The notes under the pieces were generated by a model. It saw nothing but the letters and a program-made list of their open reading frames with translations. It searched no databases and was not told the origin of the DNA. From assembly GCF_014195505.1 (NCBI RefSeq), contig NZ_JACIBV010000001.1:2914001-2978000 (forward strand): a stretch of 64,000 nucleotides of DNA, written 5' to 3'. The stretch is from Nonomuraea dietziae. Lineage in GTDB: Bacteria; Actinomycetota; Actinomycetes; Streptosporangiales; Streptosporangiaceae. Below, piece by piece: positions 8,396 to 16,366 of the stretch (position 1 is the first letter of the stretch; each line of letters opens with the position of its first letter). A program made the translations under genes and the position numbers.

Positions 8396-9390
8396 CGGGT
8401 GCTCGCCCTGATGGCCAGCCGCGGTTCGAGAAGTGTGGCGTCGGGCACCGGGCGGCCTTCGAGCTTGGCCATGAGCAGCTCGACCGCCCGGTTGCCGACG
8501 TCCTCGGCGGGAATCAGCACCGAGGTGAGCGGCGGGCTGGCGCGCTCGGCGACGTCGTCGGGGCAGATGGCGACCACGGACACCTCGTCGGGCACCCGCC
8601 TGCCGAGCAGTCGCAGGGCGCCGAGCACGTGACCGACCGACGCCTCGTTGTGCACCACCAGCCCCGTGAGGTCGGGATGCTGGGCGAACAGATCCTTGAC
8701 GGTCGCGGCCACCTCGTCGAAGGTCTCCTCGCACGGCAGCGCCACGCCCGCCTCGCCCGCGGCCTCGACGAACCCCTCTCTGGTACGGCGGGCATAGCCC
8801 GTGCCCCGTTCGTAGACCACCGACGGAGCGCCGAGCAGGGCGAGCCTGCGATGCCCCAGGGAGGTCAGGTGCTCCACGCACAGCGCGCCCGCCCTGGCGA
8901 AGTCGAGGTCGACGCAGGTCAGGCCGGAGGGGTCGGCGGGGAAGCCGATCAGCACGCTGGGCTCCTCCAGCCCGCGCAGCAGCGGCACGCGAGGGTCGTC
9001 GAGCTCGACGTCCATGAGCACCATGCCGTCGACCATCGAGCTGGCGGCGACCCTGCGCAGGCCGTCGGGGCCCTCGTCGGCGGTCATGAGCAGCACGTCG
9101 TGGTCGTGCCTGCGGGCCATGGCCACGACCGAGCTGGCGAACTGCATCAGCACCGGCAGGTGCATGCCCGCGCGCAGCGGCAGCACGAGCGCGATGACGT
9201 TGGAGCGCCTGCTGGCCAGGGCTCTGGCTCCCGCGTTGGGGTGGTAGCCGAGCTCGCCGATGCTGCGCAGCACCCGCGCCCTGGTCGTCTCGGAGATGGC
9301 GCGCTTGCCGCTGAGCACGTAGGAGACTGTGCTCACCGCGACGCCCGCGTGCCTGGCGACCTCGGCGATGGTGACTGCTCGGTTGGTCAT
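8392..9390 (-). CDS. LacI family transcriptional repressor of the GH3 operon
   Basis: A 332-residue LacI-family regulator. Residues 5-55 form the HTH and hinge (VTIAEVARHAGVAVSTVSYVLSG), followed by a periplasmic-binding-protein-like sensor with LVLPLRAG, IGFPADPSG and LTSLGHRRLALLG motifs. Its ATG overlaps the stop of the upstream GH3 gene (ATGA), so the two are one operon and translationally coupled. Two CGAAGCGCTTCG palindromes upstream of the GH3 gene have the even-numbered symmetric form usual for this family. An autoregulated local repressor relieved by a sugar released by the GH3 enzyme is the natural reading. Confidence 0.92.
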   Translation of the reverse strand: MTNRAVTIAEVARHAGVAVSTVSYVLSGKRAISETTRARVLRSIGELGYHPNAGARALASRRSNVIALVLPLRAGMHLPVLMQFASSVVAMARRHDHDVLLMTADEGPDGLRRVAASSMVDGMVLMDVELDDPRVPLLRGLEEPSVLIGFPADPSGLTCVDLDFARAGALCVEHLTSLGHRRLALLGAPSVVYERGTGYARRTREGFVEAAGEAGVALPCEETFDEVAATVKDLFAQHPDLTGLVVHNEASVGHVLGALRLLGRRVPDEVSVVAICPDDVAERASPPLTSVLIPAEDVGNRAVELLMAKLEGRPVPDATLLEPRLAIRASTR

Positions 9391-12020
9391 GCGAACCGCA
9401 TTCCGCTCAGAGTGACCCCTTCATTCTCGAACACGACATAAAGATCGTGCACGCCTGCCGTACTCGCAAGATCGCAGCGGGTCTCGGCGAGCTCGCCGGG
9501 TCCCGGCACGGGGACGGTGGCCAGCACCTGGCCGGAGAGCGGGTCGCCGAGGCGCAGGGTCAGCATCGCGCCCCCCGCGCTGGCCGCGGTGATCACGCAG
9601 GAGTCGTGCGCGGCGAAGGCGACCTGCCGGTAGAGGATCCAGGCGCCCGGCGCCTCCCCTCGGACGGTGTCGCGGTCGGTGAAGGTGATCGCGTCGTACT
9701 CGTCGTGGTCCACGGCCCTCAGCTCGCCGGGGTCGCGGGGTGGGATGCGCTCGCCCTCGACGTCGAAGGCCGCGCACAGGCGCAGGTCGCGGGCCGAGCG
9801 GCCGACCATCAGCAGGTGGGTGGCCTCCTCCACGACCAGGCGGCCCCTCGTGACGTCCCAGAAGGCGAGGTCGCGCCGGTCGGGCTCGAAGCTGACGCGG
9901 GCGCTCTGTCCAGGGGCCAGCCGTACGCGCTCGAAGCCGCGCAGGCGGCGCAGCGGCTGCTTGACGCGGGAGCGGCGCTGGTGGGTGTAGAACTGCACGA
10001 CCTCGACGCCCTCGCGCTCGCCGGTGTTGGTGACGGTCACCTCGGCCCTCGCTCCGTCCATCGTGAGGTCGGTGTAGGCGAAGCCGGTGTAGCTGAGGCC
10101 GTGGCCGAAGGGATAGAGCGGGGCGCCCCGGTAGTAGAGGTAGGTGGCGTCCGAGGCGATGATGTCGTAGTCGAGCAGGTCGGGAAGCTCGCAGGCGTCC
10201 CTGTACCAGGTCTGGGTGAGGCGGCCCTCCGGGTCGCGGTCGCCGAACAGCACCTCGGCCAGGGCGTGGCCGTACTCCTGGCCCCCGTGCGAGGACCACA
10301 GGACGGCGGGCACGTGCTCGTCGGCCCAGGTGACGCCGAACGGGTAGCCGCTGCTGAGCACCAGGACGGTGGCGGGGTTGGCGGCGTGGACGGCGCGCAG
10401 CACGGCCTCCTGCGCGGCGGGCAGGTCCAGGTCGGTGCGGTCCTCGGTCTCCCGCCCGTTGACCAGGGGATGGTCGCCCGCCACGACGACCGCGACGTCG
10501 GCGGTGGCGGCCAGCTCGGCCGCCTGCCTCGCGCCGCTCGACAGCAGCTCCCACGACAGGGCGGCCGGCTCGTCGGCGAGCACGAGGCGTCCGTCCTCCT
10601 CGGTGACGTAGCGCCCCGAGTGCAGGTGGCGCAGGGCGCCGTCGGCCCTGCGGAAGGTCTGGCGCACCTCCCACCCGTTGGGGCCCGGCTGGTCGCAGGC
10701 CAGGCGCCCCTCCTCGTCGGCCGAGAGGAACTGGCCGTTGAGCGGCGAGCGCAGGGCCAGCGCTCCCCCGCCCCAGTCGAAGACGTCGAACTCGTGCCCT
10801 CCGAGGGCCACCCTGTCCACGCCCTCGCAGAAGACGGTCTCGCACCTCTCGGCCATGCCCTGCAGGGCGGTGACCGCGTAGGGCAGGGTGCCGCTGTACC
10901 AGTCCTCCATCAGGGTGTCGGCGAGCTGGCCGATGACGGCGACCTTGAGAGGGGCGCGCAGCGGGAGCAGGCCTTCGTTCTTGAGCAGCACGATCGACCT
11001 GGCCGCCGCCTCGCGGGCGAGGTCCTGATGCTGCCCGGGGGTGTACGGCGCGCTCTCCCCCGGCTCGGCGGCCTCCTCGTCGTCGAACTCGCCGAGGCGC
11101 ACGCGGATCGACAGCACGTGGCCCGCGGCCCTGTCGATGTCCTGCTCGTCGAGCAGGCCCCGCTCGAGGGCGGTCCTGAGGTGGGCGAGGGTGTCGGCGG
11201 GACGGTCGTCGTCCTGGGTGAAGCTGTCGAGGCCCGCCTTGACGGCCGCGGCGTAGGCGGTGGGCGCGTCGGGGTGGTAGGCCTGCAGGCCGTACAGGTT
11301 GCCCGGGGCGTAGGCGTCGCTGACGACCAGCAGCTCGTCGGGCGCGGCGGCGCGCAGCACGTCGTTGATCAGCGGGCTGAGGTGGGCGGGCCGCCCGTTG
11401 ACCAGGTTGTAGGAGGGCATGACGGCGACGGCGGCCTGGAGCGGCGGCAGGAAGGCGGGCAGCTCGTACTCGTGCAGCACTCTCGGCGGCAGGTTGCTGG
11501 AGGTGACGCAGCGGTCGGTCTCGTTGTTGTAGCCGAGGAAGTGCTTGAGCGTGGGGGCGGTCCTGAGAACGGGACCCCTGCCGCACAGGCCCGTGGCGTA
11601 GGCGGTGGCCAGCAGCCCTGTCAGCCACGGGTCCTCGGAGTAGCCCTCCTCGTTGCGGCCCCATCGCGGGTCGCGCAGCGGGTTGACGACGGGGGCCCAC
11701 ACGTTGCGGCCGGCTCCCGCGGGGTCCTTGCGATGGGAGGCGAGCACCTCGTCGGCGGTCGCGGCGCCCACCCTCTCGACCAGCTCGGGGTCCCAGGTGG
11801 AGGCGAGGCCGACGGCCTGGGGGAAGACGGTGGCGGGACCGAGCCAGGCCAGCCCGTGCAGGGCCTCGGTCCCCGTCCTGAACGCCTTGACGCCGAGCCT
11901 GGGGATGGCGGGCTGGTGCTGGTGGAGCAGCGACAGCTTCTCCTCGAGCGTGAGCCTGCCGAGCAGGTCTGCCACGCGGTGCGCGGTGGGGTGCGCCGGG
12001 TCTCGGAAGGGTTCGTTCAT
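9387..12020 (-). CDS. Glycoside hydrolase family 3, cytoplasmic, with beta-trefoil-like insert and C-terminal CBM6-like module
   Basis: An 877-residue enzyme without a signal peptide, so probably intracellular. The N-terminal GH3 barrel has NPLRDPRWGRNEEGYSED and LKHFLGYNNETDR, and the nucleophile Asp lies in VVSDAYAPGN. In the second domain (from about 330) a segment with LRSPLNGQFLSADEEGRL and LHSGRYVTEEDGRL looks like a fascin/ricin-type beta-trefoil insertion. An Fn3-like domain (GHGLSYTGFAYTDLTMDGAR) follows, and the last 130 residues resemble CBM6. It probably removes beta-linked glucose or xylose from imported oligosaccharides. It is the first gene of an operon with the LacI repressor. 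A related enzyme with a signal peptide lies at 46575-49442. Confidence 0.9.
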   Translation of the reverse strand: MNEPFRDPAHPTAHRVADLLGRLTLEEKLSLLHQHQPAIPRLGVKAFRTGTEALHGLAWLGPATVFPQAVGLASTWDPELVERVGAATADEVLASHRKDPAGAGRNVWAPVVNPLRDPRWGRNEEGYSEDPWLTGLLATAYATGLCGRGPVLRTAPTLKHFLGYNNETDRCVTSSNLPPRVLHEYELPAFLPPLQAAVAVMPSYNLVNGRPAHLSPLINDVLRAAAPDELLVVSDAYAPGNLYGLQAYHPDAPTAYAAAVKAGLDSFTQDDDRPADTLAHLRTALERGLLDEQDIDRAAGHVLSIRVRLGEFDDEEAAEPGESAPYTPGQHQDLAREAAARSIVLLKNEGLLPLRAPLKVAVIGQLADTLMEDWYSGTLPYAVTALQGMAERCETVFCEGVDRVALGGHEFDVFDWGGGALALRSPLNGQFLSADEEGRLACDQPGPNGWEVRQTFRRADGALRHLHSGRYVTEEDGRLVLADEPAALSWELLSSGARQAAELAATADVAVVVAGDHPLVNGRETEDRTDLDLPAAQEAVLRAVHAANPATVLVLSSGYPFGVTWADEHVPAVLWSSHGGQEYGHALAEVLFGDRDPEGRLTQTWYRDACELPDLLDYDIIASDATYLYYRGAPLYPFGHGLSYTGFAYTDLTMDGARAEVTVTNTGEREGVEVVQFYTHQRRSRVKQPLRRLRGFERVRLAPGQSARVSFEPDRRDLAFWDVTRGRLVVEEATHLLMVGRSARDLRLCAAFDVEGERIPPRDPGELRAVDHDEYDAITFTDRDTVRGEAPGAWILYRQVAFAAHDSCVITAASAGGAMLTLRLGDPLSGQVLATVPVPGPGELAETRCDLASTAGVHDLYVVFENEGVTLSGMRFA

Positions 12021-12036
12021 GTGGGGGGTCCGCCTG

Positions 12037-12050
12037 TCGAAGCGCTTCGA
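12037..12050. promoter_or_regulatory. LacI-type operator O1 upstream of GH3-lacI operon
   Basis: TCGAAGCGCTTCGA is a perfect 14-bp palindrome with the central GCGC typical of actinobacterial LacI-family operators. It lies 17 bases before the GH3 start codon. Confidence 0.8.
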
Positions 12051-12136
12051 TAACCGATCCGGATATTTCGGGGTTGTTACCGGGATGGGTGCTCTGAGCG
12101 TGCCCGCTGGTGCGTCCCCGGGTCAAGACCCCTTGG

Positions 12137-12148
12137 CGAAGCGCTTCG
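12137..12148. promoter_or_regulatory. LacI-type operator O2 upstream of GH3-lacI operon
   Basis: CGAAGCGCTTCG repeats the core of the first operator exactly, with centres 99 bp apart. Paired sites at about this spacing can support repression by DNA looping. It also lies 58 bases beyond the end of the formyltransferase gene and so cannot affect that gene's initiation. Confidence 0.75.
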
Positions 12149-12205
12149 ACAATCTCTCGCCGGCCCGCCACCGATCAGCGGGGCGGACCGGAGACAGGCC
12201 GGAGG

Positions 12206-13153
12206 TCAGGGACGGCGCGTGAGGTAGCCGCCCATGGTGCGGAAGAGCTCGGTGGCGGGCAGGTCCGTGCCGTCCTCGGTGCGGACGCGTTCGATCACCA
12301 GGCCGTGGCTGCGGCCCTTGCGCGCCTCCGCGCCGGCGACGATGACGACGCCGTCTCCCTCGCGGATGAAGACCCGGCCGGGCGTGCCGCCGTACCTGCC
12401 GGTGGAGACCGACGCCTTCAGCACGCGCACGCGGGCGCCGTTGTAGTGGGTGAAGGCGTTGGGGTACGGGTCGGACTGCGCCCGCACGAGCCTGGCGATG
12501 TCCTCGGCAGGCCAGTTCCAGTCGATCTCGCTGTCCTCGATCGAGCGCTTGTGGAAGAAGCTGGCCTTGGACCTGTCCTGGGGCGTCCAGTCGGTGCGTC
12601 CCGAGGCGATGAGGGCGAGCGACTCGGTGACGATGGGGGCGATCAGGTCGACGGTGCGATGGAACAGGTCGGTGGCGGTGTCGTCGGGCCCCACGGGCAC
12701 CGCGCGCTGCAGCACGATGTCCCCCGCGTCGAGGTCCTCGTCCATCATGTGCGCGGTGACGCCCACCTCCTCCTCTCCGTTGATCAGCGCCCAGATGAGC
12801 GGGGAGAAGCCCGCGTAGGCGGGTAGCAGCGAGTCGTGCACGTTGAGCGTGCCGTGGCGGGGCAGGGTGAAGATCTCCGGCGGGATCCAGGTGCGCCAGT
12901 TGTTGGCGACGATGAGGTCGGGATCGGCCTCCTTGAGCCTGGCCATGAGCTCCTGGTCGTCGGGGCGGTTGCGCAGGAGCACGGGCACGCCGTGCTCCTC
13001 GGCCAGGTCGGCCACGGAGTCGCTCCAGATCCGCTCGTAGGCGTGCTCGCTCCTGGGGTGCGTGACGACGAGGACGACCTCGTGGCCGGAGTCGAGCAGC
13101 GCCCTCAGTGTGCGGTGGCCCCAGGTCTGGTAGCCGAACATCACGATCCGCAT
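12206..13153 (-). CDS. N5-hydroxyornithine formyltransferase (methionyl-tRNA formyltransferase-like, CchA type)
   Basis: A 315-residue 10-formyl-THF-dependent formyltransferase. The N-terminal domain begins MRIVMFGYQTWGHRTLRALL. Its catalytic region LIVANNWRTWIPPEI...LNVHDSLLPAYAGFSP carries the Asn, His and SLLP signature of the family, and a C-terminal OB-like domain (DPYPNAFTHYNGARVRVLKA) follows. Relatives such as coelichelin CchA formylate the hydroxylamine of N5-hydroxyornithine to give a hydroxamate. Adjacent to the ornithine hydroxylase, it is almost surely a siderophore tailoring enzyme rather than a housekeeping Fmt. It is divergent from the hydroxylase gene across a promoter carrying an iron box. 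Confidence 0.9.
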   Translation of the reverse strand: MRIVMFGYQTWGHRTLRALLDSGHEVVLVVTHPRSEHAYERIWSDSVADLAEEHGVPVLLRNRPDDQELMARLKEADPDLIVANNWRTWIPPEIFTLPRHGTLNVHDSLLPAYAGFSPLIWALINGEEEVGVTAHMMDEDLDAGDIVLQRAVPVGPDDTATDLFHRTVDLIAPIVTESLALIASGRTDWTPQDRSKASFFHKRSIEDSEIDWNWPAEDIARLVRAQSDPYPNAFTHYNGARVRVLKASVSTGRYGGTPGRVFIREGDGVVIVAGAEARKGRSHGLVIERVRTEDGTDLPATELFRTMGGYLTRRP

Positions 13154-13199
13154 GGCGTCTCCTTGTAGGGGGGATCGGAACGGGTTAGGCTCCCCTTAA

Positions 13200-13218
13200 T
13201 TAGGAGAGGCTAACCTAA
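13200..13218. promoter_or_regulatory. Iron box (IdeR/DmdR) in formyltransferase-hydroxylase divergent promoter
   Basis: TTAGGAGAGGCTAACCTAA matches the actinobacterial iron-box consensus TTAGGTTAGGCTAACCTAA at 17 of 19 positions. A weaker overlapping match (13 of 19) lies just to its left around TTAGGC at 13185-13190 and could serve the leftward gene. Fe(II)-loaded DmdR/IdeR would repress both genes. Confidence 0.88.
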
Positions 13219-13234
13219 CCTCGAAAGGCGCTCA

Positions 13235-14494
13235 ATGCGGGTTCACGACCTGATCGGCATCGGATTCGGCCCTTCCAACCTCGCGCTGGCGATCGCGTTA
13301 AAGGAGAACGGACCGGTTGACGCGGTCTTCTTCGAGAAGCAGGCGACGTTCGGCTGGCACCGCGGCATGCTGCTCGACGGCACGACGATGCAGGTCTCCT
13401 TCCTGAAGGACCTGGTCACGATGCGCAACCCGGCCAGCGAGTTCGGCTTCCTGAGCTACCTGCGCGACAGGGGGCGCCTGGCCGACTTCATCAACCACAA
13501 GACGATGTTCCCCTCGCGCCTGGAGTTCCACGACTACCTCGAGTGGGCGGCGGCCCCCTTCGCCGACCAGGTGGAGTACAGGTCCGAGGTGGTCGGGGTC
13601 ACGCCGGTGAGCGTCGACGGCGTGGTGGACCACCTCGACGTGGTCGTACGGCAGGGCGGCTGCGCCGACGAGCTGACGACCAGGCGCACCAGGAACGTGG
13701 TCATCGCCGCCGGTCTGGAGCCCGTGCTCCCGCCGGGGGTCGTGAGCGGCGAACGCGTCTGGCACAGCGAGGAGCTGCTCGACCGCCTTCCCTCGCTGCG
13801 CGACCCCCGGCGCGTGGTCGTGGTGGGGGCGGGACAGAGCGCCGCCGAGGTCACCGACCACCTGCACGGCGCCTTCCCCGACGCCGAGGTGTGCGCCGTC
13901 TTCTCCAAGTACGGCTACACCCCCGCCGACGACAGCTCCTTCGCCAACCGCATCTTCGACCCCGAGGCCGTCGACCACTTCTACGGGGCGTCCGAGGAGG
14001 TGAAGAGGATGCTGCTGGCCTACCACGCCTCGACCAACTACTCGGTGGTGGACCTCGAGCTCATCGACGAGCTCTACCGGCGCCACTACCAGGAGAAGGT
14101 GCGGGGGACCGAGCGGCTGCGCATCTTCAACGCCTCCCGCGTGGTGGAGGTGGCGCGCGGCCCCAGGGTCACCGTGGAGTTCCTGCCCACGGGAGAGCGC
14201 ACCGTCCTGGACGCCGACGCCGTCGTCTACGCCACCGGCTACCGCTCGGGCGACCCGCTCACCCTGCTGGGCGAGGCGGGCGAGCTGTGCGAGCTCCTGC
14301 CGGACGGCGGCCTGCGGATCGGGCGCGACTACCGCGTGGCCACCAAGGAGGAGATGCGCTGCGGCGTCTACGTGCAGGGCGCCACCGAGCACACCCACGG
14401 CCTCACCTCCACCCTGCTGTCGAACACCGCGCTCAGGGCGGGCGAGATCGCCGCCTCGGTCAGCATGAACCGGTCGTACGCGCTCCCCCGCTGA
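13235..14494 (+). CDS. L-ornithine N5-monooxygenase (SidA/PvdA/CchB family)
   Basis: A 419-residue FAD/NADPH N-hydroxylating monooxygenase. The FAD motif GIGFGPSNLALAIAL is at residues 7-21, the NADPH motif VVVVGAGQSAAEV at about 195, and the family's C-terminal YATGY at about 330. These match SidA and PvdA, which hydroxylate the side-chain amine of ornithine to start hydroxamate synthesis in the cytoplasm. The start at 13235 is supported by AAAGG seven bases upstream. The gene is divergent from the formyltransferase and preceded by an iron box. Its 3' end overlaps the convergent ATPase gene by 35 bases. Lysine hydroxylation is a less likely alternative because the NRPS and formyltransferase context favours ornithine. 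Confidence 0.93.
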   Translation: MRVHDLIGIGFGPSNLALAIALKENGPVDAVFFEKQATFGWHRGMLLDGTTMQVSFLKDLVTMRNPASEFGFLSYLRDRGRLADFINHKTMFPSRLEFHDYLEWAAAPFADQVEYRSEVVGVTPVSVDGVVDHLDVVVRQGGCADELTTRRTRNVVIAAGLEPVLPPGVVSGERVWHSEELLDRLPSLRDPRRVVVVGAGQSAAEVTDHLHGAFPDAEVCAVFSKYGYTPADDSSFANRIFDPEAVDHFYGASEEVKRMLLAYHASTNYSVVDLELIDELYRRHYQEKVRGTERLRIFNASRVVEVARGPRVTVEFLPTGERTVLDADAVVYATGYRSGDPLTLLGEAGELCELLPDGGLRIGRDYRVATKEEMRCGVYVQGATEHTHGLTSTLLSNTALRAGEIAASVSMNRSYALPR

Positions 14495-15302
14495 CGGGCC
14501 CGACGTGGTGGCGGCCGATCGGGATGACCAGCGGGGTCGCGCTGACCGGGTCGGCCGTCACCACGCAGCGCAGGCCGAAGACCTCCTCGACCAGCGCCGC
14601 GTCGACCACCTCGAGGGGCGGGCCCTCGGCGACGACGCGGCCCTCCTTCATCACGATCACGTGGTCGGCGTAGCGGCAGGCCTGGTTGAGGTCGTGCAGG
14701 ACCATGACGACCGTGCGGTCCTGCCGTCTGTTGAGATCGACGACGAGGTCCAGGACGTCGATCTGGTGGGCCAGGTCGAGGAAGGTGGTCGGCTCGTCCA
14801 GCAGGAGCACCGGGGTGTTCTGGGCGACCGCCATGGCGATCCACGCCCGCTGGCGCTGCCCTCCCGACAGCTGGTCGAGCGGCCTGCCCGCGTGTTCGAG
14901 CATCCCGGTGGCGACCAGCGCCGCCGTGACCGCGTCCTGGTCGGCCGCCGACCACTGCCGCCACCACGTCTGGTGCGGCGACCTGCCCTGCCCGACCAGG
15001 TCACCGACCGTCAGACCCTCCGGCGCGACGGGCGACTGGGGCAGGATGCCGAGCCGCTGGGCGACCTGGCGGGTCGGCATCGCGTGGATGGAGCGGCCGT
15101 CGAGGTGGACCGCGCCGCCGCGCGGGGACAACAGCCTGGCCAGCGCGCGCAGCAGGGTCGACTTGCCGCAGGCGTTCGCGCCGATGATGACGCTGATCCT
15201 GCCAGGCGGCACGGCCAGGTCGAGCCCGTCGACGACGAGCCTGTCGTCGTAGGCCAGCCGCAGCCCCGTGGCCGTCAGCGACGGATTGGTCACGTCTTTC
15301 AC
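14460..15302 (-). CDS. Fe-siderophore ABC importer ATPase (FepC/FecE-like)
   Basis: A 280-residue ABC ATPase with Walker A IIGANACGKSTLL, Q-loop LGILPQSP, signature LSGGQRQRAWIA, Walker B VLLLDEPT, D-loop FLDLAHQ and the switch His in MVLHDLNQ. This is the FecE/FepC form used for iron-siderophore import. It begins with a GTG whose GTGA overlaps the stop of the upstream permease, so the two are translationally coupled; a second GTG nine bases on is possible. It is the last gene of the three-gene uptake operon. Its end runs 35 bases into the convergent hydroxylase gene. Confidence 0.92.
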   Translation of the reverse strand: MKDVTNPSLTATGLRLAYDDRLVVDGLDLAVPPGRISVIIGANACGKSTLLRALARLLSPRGGAVHLDGRSIHAMPTRQVAQRLGILPQSPVAPEGLTVGDLVGQGRSPHQTWWRQWSAADQDAVTAALVATGMLEHAGRPLDQLSGGQRQRAWIAMAVAQNTPVLLLDEPTTFLDLAHQIDVLDLVVDLNRRQDRTVVMVLHDLNQACRYADHVIVMKEGRVVAEGPPLEVVDAALVEEVFGLRCVVTADPVSATPLVIPIGRHHVGPVSGGARTTGSC

Positions 15303-16366
15303 CCTCCCGTGCCCGTCCTGTTGGCGCGGGCCAGTTGCCACAGCAGGAACGGCGCCCCGAGGACGCCCGTCACCACCCCGACGGGCAGGACGGAGTCGGC
15401 CAGCAGGCGCTGACTGATCAGATCGCCCACCAGCACGATCGTCGAGCCGGTGAGAGCGGAGGCGGTGAGCGGCGGGCTGCCCGCGCGGGCGGTGCGCTGC
15501 GCGATCTGCGGCGCGGCCAGCGCGACGAAGAGCACGGGCCCGGCGGCGGCGGTGGCGAAGGCGGCCAGCGCCGCCCCGCCCAGCAGCAGCGCGAGGCGGA
15601 CGCGCTGCACGGGCGTGCCGAGCCCTCCCGCGACCTCGTCGCCGAGACGCAGCGTCCGCTGCCACCGCCCGAGCAGCAGCACCGAGGGAAGCAGCACCGC
15701 CAGCGCGAGCGCCAGCGGCCCCGCGTGCTGCCACCCTCTGTCGTTGAGGTTGCCCACCAGCCAGCCGAGCACCTTCTGCGCCTGGTACAGCTCGGCCCTG
15801 CTCAGCAGGTAGGAGGTGAGGCTGACGCACATCCAGCTGACCCCGATGCCCACGAGCACGATCCGGTAGCCCGTGGTGCCGCGTTTCCAGGCCAGCAGGT
15901 AGATCGCCAGCCCGGACGCCAGCGCGCCCGCCAGGCCGAGCGTCTGCGGGGCCAGGCCCGCTCCTGTGCCGAGCACCACGCCCGCGGCCACGGCGGTGCC
16001 GGCTCCCTGGGTGATGCCGAGCATGTCGGGGCTGGCCAGCGGGTTACGGGTGACGGACTGGAAGATCGCCCCCGACAGGCCCAAGGCCGCGCCCGCCAGC
16101 AGGGCCACCGTCGCCCTGGGAAGGCGCAGCTCCCAGACCACGAACAGGTCGGCCCGCTCACCCGCGCCCAGCAGCGCGTTCAGCAGGCCGTGGGGAGTGA
16201 GGGCGTAGTCGCCCGAGCCCATGGCGACGGTCAGGCAGAGGGCGAGCAGGGCGGCCAGGCCCGCGCCCAGCCAGACCACCGCCAGGCGCAGGCGCAGGAT
16301 GCCGGAGACGGGCGGCCTGGTCAGCCGGAAGTGCAGGCGCCCTCGGGAGAGTTCGAGCACGGTCAC
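15299..16366 (-). CDS. Fe-siderophore ABC transporter permease (FecCD family), second subunit
   Basis: A 355-residue FecCD/BtuC-type permease with about nine or ten helices. It has the family motif LRLPRATVALLAGAALGLSGAIFQ, then TRNPLASPDMLGITQGAG, and the coupling-helix region GDEVAGGLG. It pairs with the other permease to form the inner-membrane channel for the ferric siderophore. It overlaps its neighbours by ATGA on the 5' side and GTGA on the 3' side, which shows a tight operon. Expression is presumably iron-controlled through the iron box at the operon head. Confidence 0.92.
   Translation of the reverse strand: MTVLELSRGRLHFRLTRPPVSGILRLRLAVVWLGAGLAALLALCLTVAMGSGDYALTPHGLLNALLGAGERADLFVVWELRLPRATVALLAGAALGLSGAIFQSVTRNPLASPDMLGITQGAGTAVAAGVVLGTGAGLAPQTLGLAGALASGLAIYLLAWKRGTTGYRIVLVGIGVSWMCVSLTSYLLSRAELYQAQKVLGWLVGNLNDRGWQHAGPLALALAVLLPSVLLLGRWQRTLRLGDEVAGGLGTPVQRVRLALLLGGAALAAFATAAAGPVLFVALAAPQIAQRTARAGSPPLTASALTGSTIVLVGDLISQRLLADSVLPVGVVTGVLGAPFLLWQLARANRTGTGG

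Noticed and set aside
9447..12053. Plus-strand open frame of 868 codons opposite the GH3 gene
   Set aside because: No recognisable domain and it lies exactly over a well-conserved GH3 enzyme.
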